A stretch of 64,000 nt of DNA, taken from contig NZ_CVRP01000007.1 of the NCBI RefSeq assembly GCF_001261735.1, positions 449,711 through 513,710 on the forward strand, in the 5' to 3' direction. The position numbers and the translations under genes were made by a program. This document shows, piece by piece, positions 62,435-64,000 of the stretch; the stretch's first letter is position 1; each line of letters begins with the position of its first letter. The DNA is from Dysgonomonas sp. BGC7 (GTDB taxonomy: Bacteria > Bacteroidota > Bacteroidia > Bacteroidales > Dysgonomonadaceae). The notes beneath the pieces are model-generated. The model was not told the origin of the DNA and did not search any database. It saw only the letters and a list, made by a program, of their open reading frames with translations.

Positions 62435-63691
62435 ATGACAAGAAAAGTTATTGGCATATTTTTACTTGTAGGATGTTGTCTGCTAGGATGTGCCAGTAAA
62501 CATCCTTATATAGAAGATTTACCCAATGAAATACCTATCTCGGATGATGGGGAAGATCAAGGTGTTACCGATCAGTTAAGGGTTAAGATAGTTGGAGATC
62601 AGTTGTATATATCTGCTAAGCTGAATGATGATAAGGATATTCTTTACTGGTTCAGAAAGTGTATGTTTAATGAAATATTTACTTTTTACAGAGTAGGTGT
62701 TATTGATAACAACATGAAACTACCGACTAATCTTCCTGACGCAACCCCTTCTCTTACTCTCAATTTAGCATACAGCGATAATATCGGTCCATTTAATATA
62801 ACCGGCTTTGGCTGGGCCGGAGGTAATCATGCCTACATAGACAATGTAACTAAAACGGCATCTACCGAGAATGTTGCTATCTATTTGGATGATAAAATAG
62901 CGACAAAAGATACATTGGCATTAGTTGATTATGTTCATGTAAAAGTCGTAAATCATATCATGAATCCTGCTAAACCTCAAATAGTAGAAGGAAAAACGAA
63001 GTTGAATGAATTACTATGTACAGAGAGTGTAGATTATTATATTCGGAAGAATAATATTCAAGTATCTGTTACTCATAGTTTCGATAACGAGAATCCTGTA
63101 GAAGTTCAAATGTATTATGGTATGCAATCTATGTTTGAAAAAGAGACACATACAATGACTCCCAATGGAAAATATTCAGATTGGACTCTCCAGTCAGAAG
63201 TGGATACTTTCCTGAAAAAAGATTACCCGTTTTTTAGAAAATATGTAGAGAAAAACTCACAAGCATATCAGTCTTCTTTTTTGATAGACACTGGTTTGGG
63301 TAGTCACGATGCTATTGCAGACGATGACATTATTTTTATAGGTAATTCTAATGGAAAATCTTATCATAAAATTATATCGCATAAACAGTATAAAAGAGGA
63401 GATGTAACTGCTTGGCAAGGAGTCTATACTTGGTTTATAAAGCCTATTGCCGATGATGCTGATATTCTCTGTTACGAAGGAGTAATCAATGGGAAGAATA
63501 CGATCTTTATCGATTGTAAAAAGGCTGTTGATAAAGAAATAACATTACCGGATAAGTATGTAGGTAAATTATTTTCTTTTTATGAAAAAACTCCGAATTC
63601 AGATATTACTGTTACAGAAGGAAAAGAGTTGAATAAGACAATGAAAATATCTTCTTCTGGTGCCTCTGGCTGTATCTTGATATTCAACTGA
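62435..63691 (+). CDS. Lipoprotein of unknown function, last gene of the locus
   Basis: 418 residues with a lipoprotein signal (MTRKVIGIFLLVGCCLLGC, Cys19) and the following motif-poor, beta-rich sequence: 'LRVKIVGDQLYISAKLNDDK', 'FNITGFGWAGGNHAYIDNVT', 'IQVSVTHSFDNENPVEVQMY', 'YEGVINGKNTIFIDCKKAVD'. No family recognised. The large beta content and a Trp/Tyr-rich core could fit a carbohydrate-binding or beta-sandwich hydrolase-associated domain. It starts 28 nt after the GDPD fusion gene and is followed by a hairpin, so it belongs to the same transcript. Confidence 0.7.
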   Translation: MTRKVIGIFLLVGCCLLGCASKHPYIEDLPNEIPISDDGEDQGVTDQLRVKIVGDQLYISAKLNDDKDILYWFRKCMFNEIFTFYRVGVIDNNMKLPTNLPDATPSLTLNLAYSDNIGPFNITGFGWAGGNHAYIDNVTKTASTENVAIYLDDKIATKDTLALVDYVHVKVVNHIMNPAKPQIVEGKTKLNELLCTESVDYYIRKNNIQVSVTHSFDNENPVEVQMYYGMQSMFEKETHTMTPNGKYSDWTLQSEVDTFLKKDYPFFRKYVEKNSQAYQSSFLIDTGLGSHDAIADDDIIFIGNSNGKSYHKIISHKQYKRGDVTAWQGVYTWFIKPIADDADILCYEGVINGKNTIFIDCKKAVDKEITLPDKYVGKLFSFYEKTPNSDITVTEGKELNKTMKISSSGASGCILIFN

Positions 63692-63749
63692 TTTTACAAT
63701 TATCCGGATTTGAGTTAATACTACTTTTTATTTATATTTACTGAAACAT

Positions 63750-63782
63750 GCCATTGTCCACATAATAATATTGGACAATGGC
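63750..63782 (+). terminator. Stable hairpin downstream of the locus
   Basis: Perfect 11-bp stem GCCATTGTCCA / TGGACAATGGC with an 11-nt loop. No poly-T follows, so it may terminate weakly or stabilise the mRNA 3' end. Confidence 0.5.
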
Positions 63783-63813
63783 TGTGTTGTACTTAGACAT
63801 CATATTTTTATAT

Positions 63814-63850
63814 AAAAAAAGAACCCACAAATTATATTTGTAAGTTCTTT
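63814..63850 (-). terminator. Terminator of tRNA-Met
   Basis: On the minus strand, AAAGAAC-TT-ACAAAT ... ATTTGT-GG-GTTCTTT is followed by a T tract (TTTTTTTATA), starting about 10 nt after the tRNA 3' end. Confidence 0.8.
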
Positions 63851-63859
63851 ATCTTTCTG

Positions 63860-63933
63860 TAGCGGGACCGGGACTTGAACCCGGGACCTCATGATTATGA
63901 ATCATGCGCTCTAACCAGCTGAGCTATCCCGCC
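63860..63933 (-). tRNA. tRNA-Met (CAT anticodon)
   Basis: 74 nt folding as a full cloverleaf on the minus strand: 7-bp acceptor (first pair G-U), D arm GCTC/GAGC, anticodon arm CATGA-TTCATAA-TCATG with anticodon CAT, variable loop of 5 nt, T arm CCGGG-TTCAAGT-CCCGG, discriminator A. The 3' CCA is not encoded. The anticodon stem lacks the GGG/CCC pairs of initiator tRNA, so this is elongator Met. A tRNA-Ile2 read through lysidine-modified CAT is the alternative but fits less well. Confidence 0.9.
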
Positions 63934-63952
63934 ATCATCCTATTAGCGGGTG

Positions 63953-63984
63953 CAAAAATAGGAGAATATTTTATATAATACAAG
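63953..63984 (-). promoter_or_regulatory. Promoter of tRNA-Met
   Basis: On the minus strand: CTTG, a 20-nt AT-rich spacer and TATTTTTG, ending about 20 nt before the tRNA. This is a clean match to the Bacteroidota consensus. Confidence 0.75.
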
Positions 63985-64000
63985 CATATTCTTCTAAAAT

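Noticed and set aside
63860-63933. Initiator tRNA or tRNA-Ile2 reading of the CAT tRNA
   Set aside because: The anticodon stem lacks the three G-C pairs of initiator tRNA, and the overall arms fit elongator Met better than Ile2, though modification cannot be seen.

Overview
The window is AT-rich DNA from the Bacteroidota, most likely a Bacteroidales member close to Dysgonomonas (the genus is an inference). Support comes from two SusC/SusD pairs, many Bacteroidota-type promoters (TTTG, about 20 nt, TAnnTTTG), a GT3-type glycogen synthase, a menaquinone operon, and many small lipoproteins and outer-membrane proteins. No insertion sequence, prophage, CRISPR array or rRNA was seen. One tRNA-Met gene lies at the right edge.

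Left third (1-19.6 kb): housekeeping and envelope genes. A truncated exported-protein gene lies at the left edge. It is followed by the threonine-catabolism pair kbl-tdh, an operon for an outer-membrane barrel, a TolB-like beta-propeller and a CPBP membrane protease, and a run of small secreted proteins, several of them lipocalin-like. A Tyr/Arg/Asn-rich repeat protein, a YccF membrane protein, a large polytopic membrane protein and a LOG-family hydrolase follow. Then come bcp and recA, a two-domain META lipoprotein, and an overlapping trio of small helical protein, acyltransferase and omega-amidase.

Middle (19.6-37.6 kb): central metabolism. Glycogen synthase and alpha-glucan phosphorylase are consecutive. 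A five-gene minus-strand operon encodes a branched-chain 2-oxoacid dehydrogenase (lpdA, lipoate ligase, E2, fused E1) ending with a flavodoxin. Facing it is menF-menD-menB-menC-menE, followed by an inositol-monophosphatase-family gene.

Right third (37.6-64 kb): nutrient-acquisition loci. The first is a compact operon, TlpA-SusC-SusD-TlpA, with its own promoter, a putative operator and a strong terminator. The second is a long locus opening with a divergent ROK regulator. It encodes a Tat-exported DUF4434 protein, a sugar porter, an AGE-family epimerase, a FAD-dependent lipoprotein, an SGNH hydrolase, SusC, SusD, a DUF1735/discoidin-like surface lipoprotein, a DUF4855-glycerophosphodiesterase fusion, and an unrecognised lipoprotein. 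It has no recognisable classical glycoside hydrolase or polysaccharide lyase. The likely hydrolases are DUF4434 and DUF4855 proteins plus a phosphodiesterase, so this looks like a utilisation system for an unknown, perhaps phosphodiester-bearing, glycoconjugate. It is the best candidate here for an undescribed system.
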